Shown here one piece after another: positions 6,360 through 6,439 of a stretch of DNA of 6,439 nucleotides. Source of the DNA: Solirubrobacteraceae bacterium (lineage in GTDB: Bacteria; Actinomycetota; Thermoleophilia; Solirubrobacterales; Solirubrobacteraceae). Every line of letters starts with the position of its first letter. Position 1 is the first letter of the stretch. Position numbers and translations under genes: made by a program. A model generated the notes under the pieces. It did no database searches, was not told the DNA's origin, and worked only from the letters and a program-made list of their open reading frames with translations. The stretch lies in contig JAICJK010000157.1 of assembly GCA_025928415.1 (NCBI GenBank), positions 1 through 6,439 of the forward strand, read 5' to 3'.

Positions 6360-6365
6360 GGCCCG

Positions 6366-6439
6366 ATGCGCAAGGGCGCCCAGCGAGCGACGCAGGAGGC
6401 CGTCGCCGGCGCCGCGCCGCTCGACCAGGCGCGCGCGGC
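6366..6439 (+). CDS. Start of an unidentified gene, truncated by the window edge
   Basis: ATG 6366 opens a frame that remains open to the right edge, showing 24 complete codons: MRKGAQRATQEAVAGAAPLD, then QARA. Too little is visible to assign a family. The start is supported mainly by the -10-like CATACT placed for a leaderless transcript and by the divergent arrangement with the ferritin-like gene. There is no signal peptide in the visible part. It could instead be a chance frame. Confidence 0.45.
   Translation, partial: MRKGAQRATQEAVAGAAPLDQARA

Overview
The window is about 70% or more G+C, with codons ending almost always in G or C. The gene content fits a high-GC actinobacterium. The aldo/keto-reductase type, the Tat-exported ferritin-like protein and the small Arg/Glu-rich proteins recall Solirubrobacterales/Thermoleophilia (Conexibacter- or Solirubrobacter-like). 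That placement is inference from memory of protein style, not a search.

Layout, left to right. (1) 1-1122 (+): an aldo/keto-reductase-family protein cut by the left edge; it keeps the family Tyr and His but not the Asp and Lys of the catalytic tetrad. (2) 1133-2242 (+): a Ca2+/H+ antiporter of the CAX type, 10 nt after the reductase. (3) 2293-2865 (+): an unrecognised protein ending in 14 Gly-Thr-Thr/Gly-Ala-Thr triplets encoded by a 9-bp tandem repeat. (4) 2859-3182 (-) and 3221-3667 (-): a probable two-gene unit made of a membrane-anchored protein with a duplicated EARNARR motif, then a small protein with a strongly acidic tail that overlaps gene 3 tail-to-tail by 7 bp. (5) 3666-3806 (+): a possible 46-residue membrane protein whose start codon overlaps the divergent start at 3667. 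(6) 3807-4144: a 338-bp non-coding region holding a hairpin, a candidate promoter and a near-perfect 18-bp palindrome typical of a TetR-family operator. (7) 4145-5311 (+): an acyl-CoA dehydrogenase with all family motifs and a strong Shine-Dalgarno. (8) 5337-5365: a 12-bp perfect hairpin between convergent genes. (9) 5398-6204 (-): a ferritin-like protein with a Tat-type signal. (10) 6205-6365: a divergent promoter region, then the first 24 codons of a gene leaving the right edge (6366, +).

The genes do not form one pathway. They look like ordinary chromosomal housekeeping and accessory genes: fatty-acid beta-oxidation, cation homeostasis, redox and small envelope proteins. No RNA gene, insertion sequence, CRISPR array, phage gene or defence system was seen. 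The points worth a second look are the degenerate reductase active site, the collagen-like repeat protein, the duplicated EARNARR motif, the acyl-CoA dehydrogenase operator, and several starts that look leaderless.
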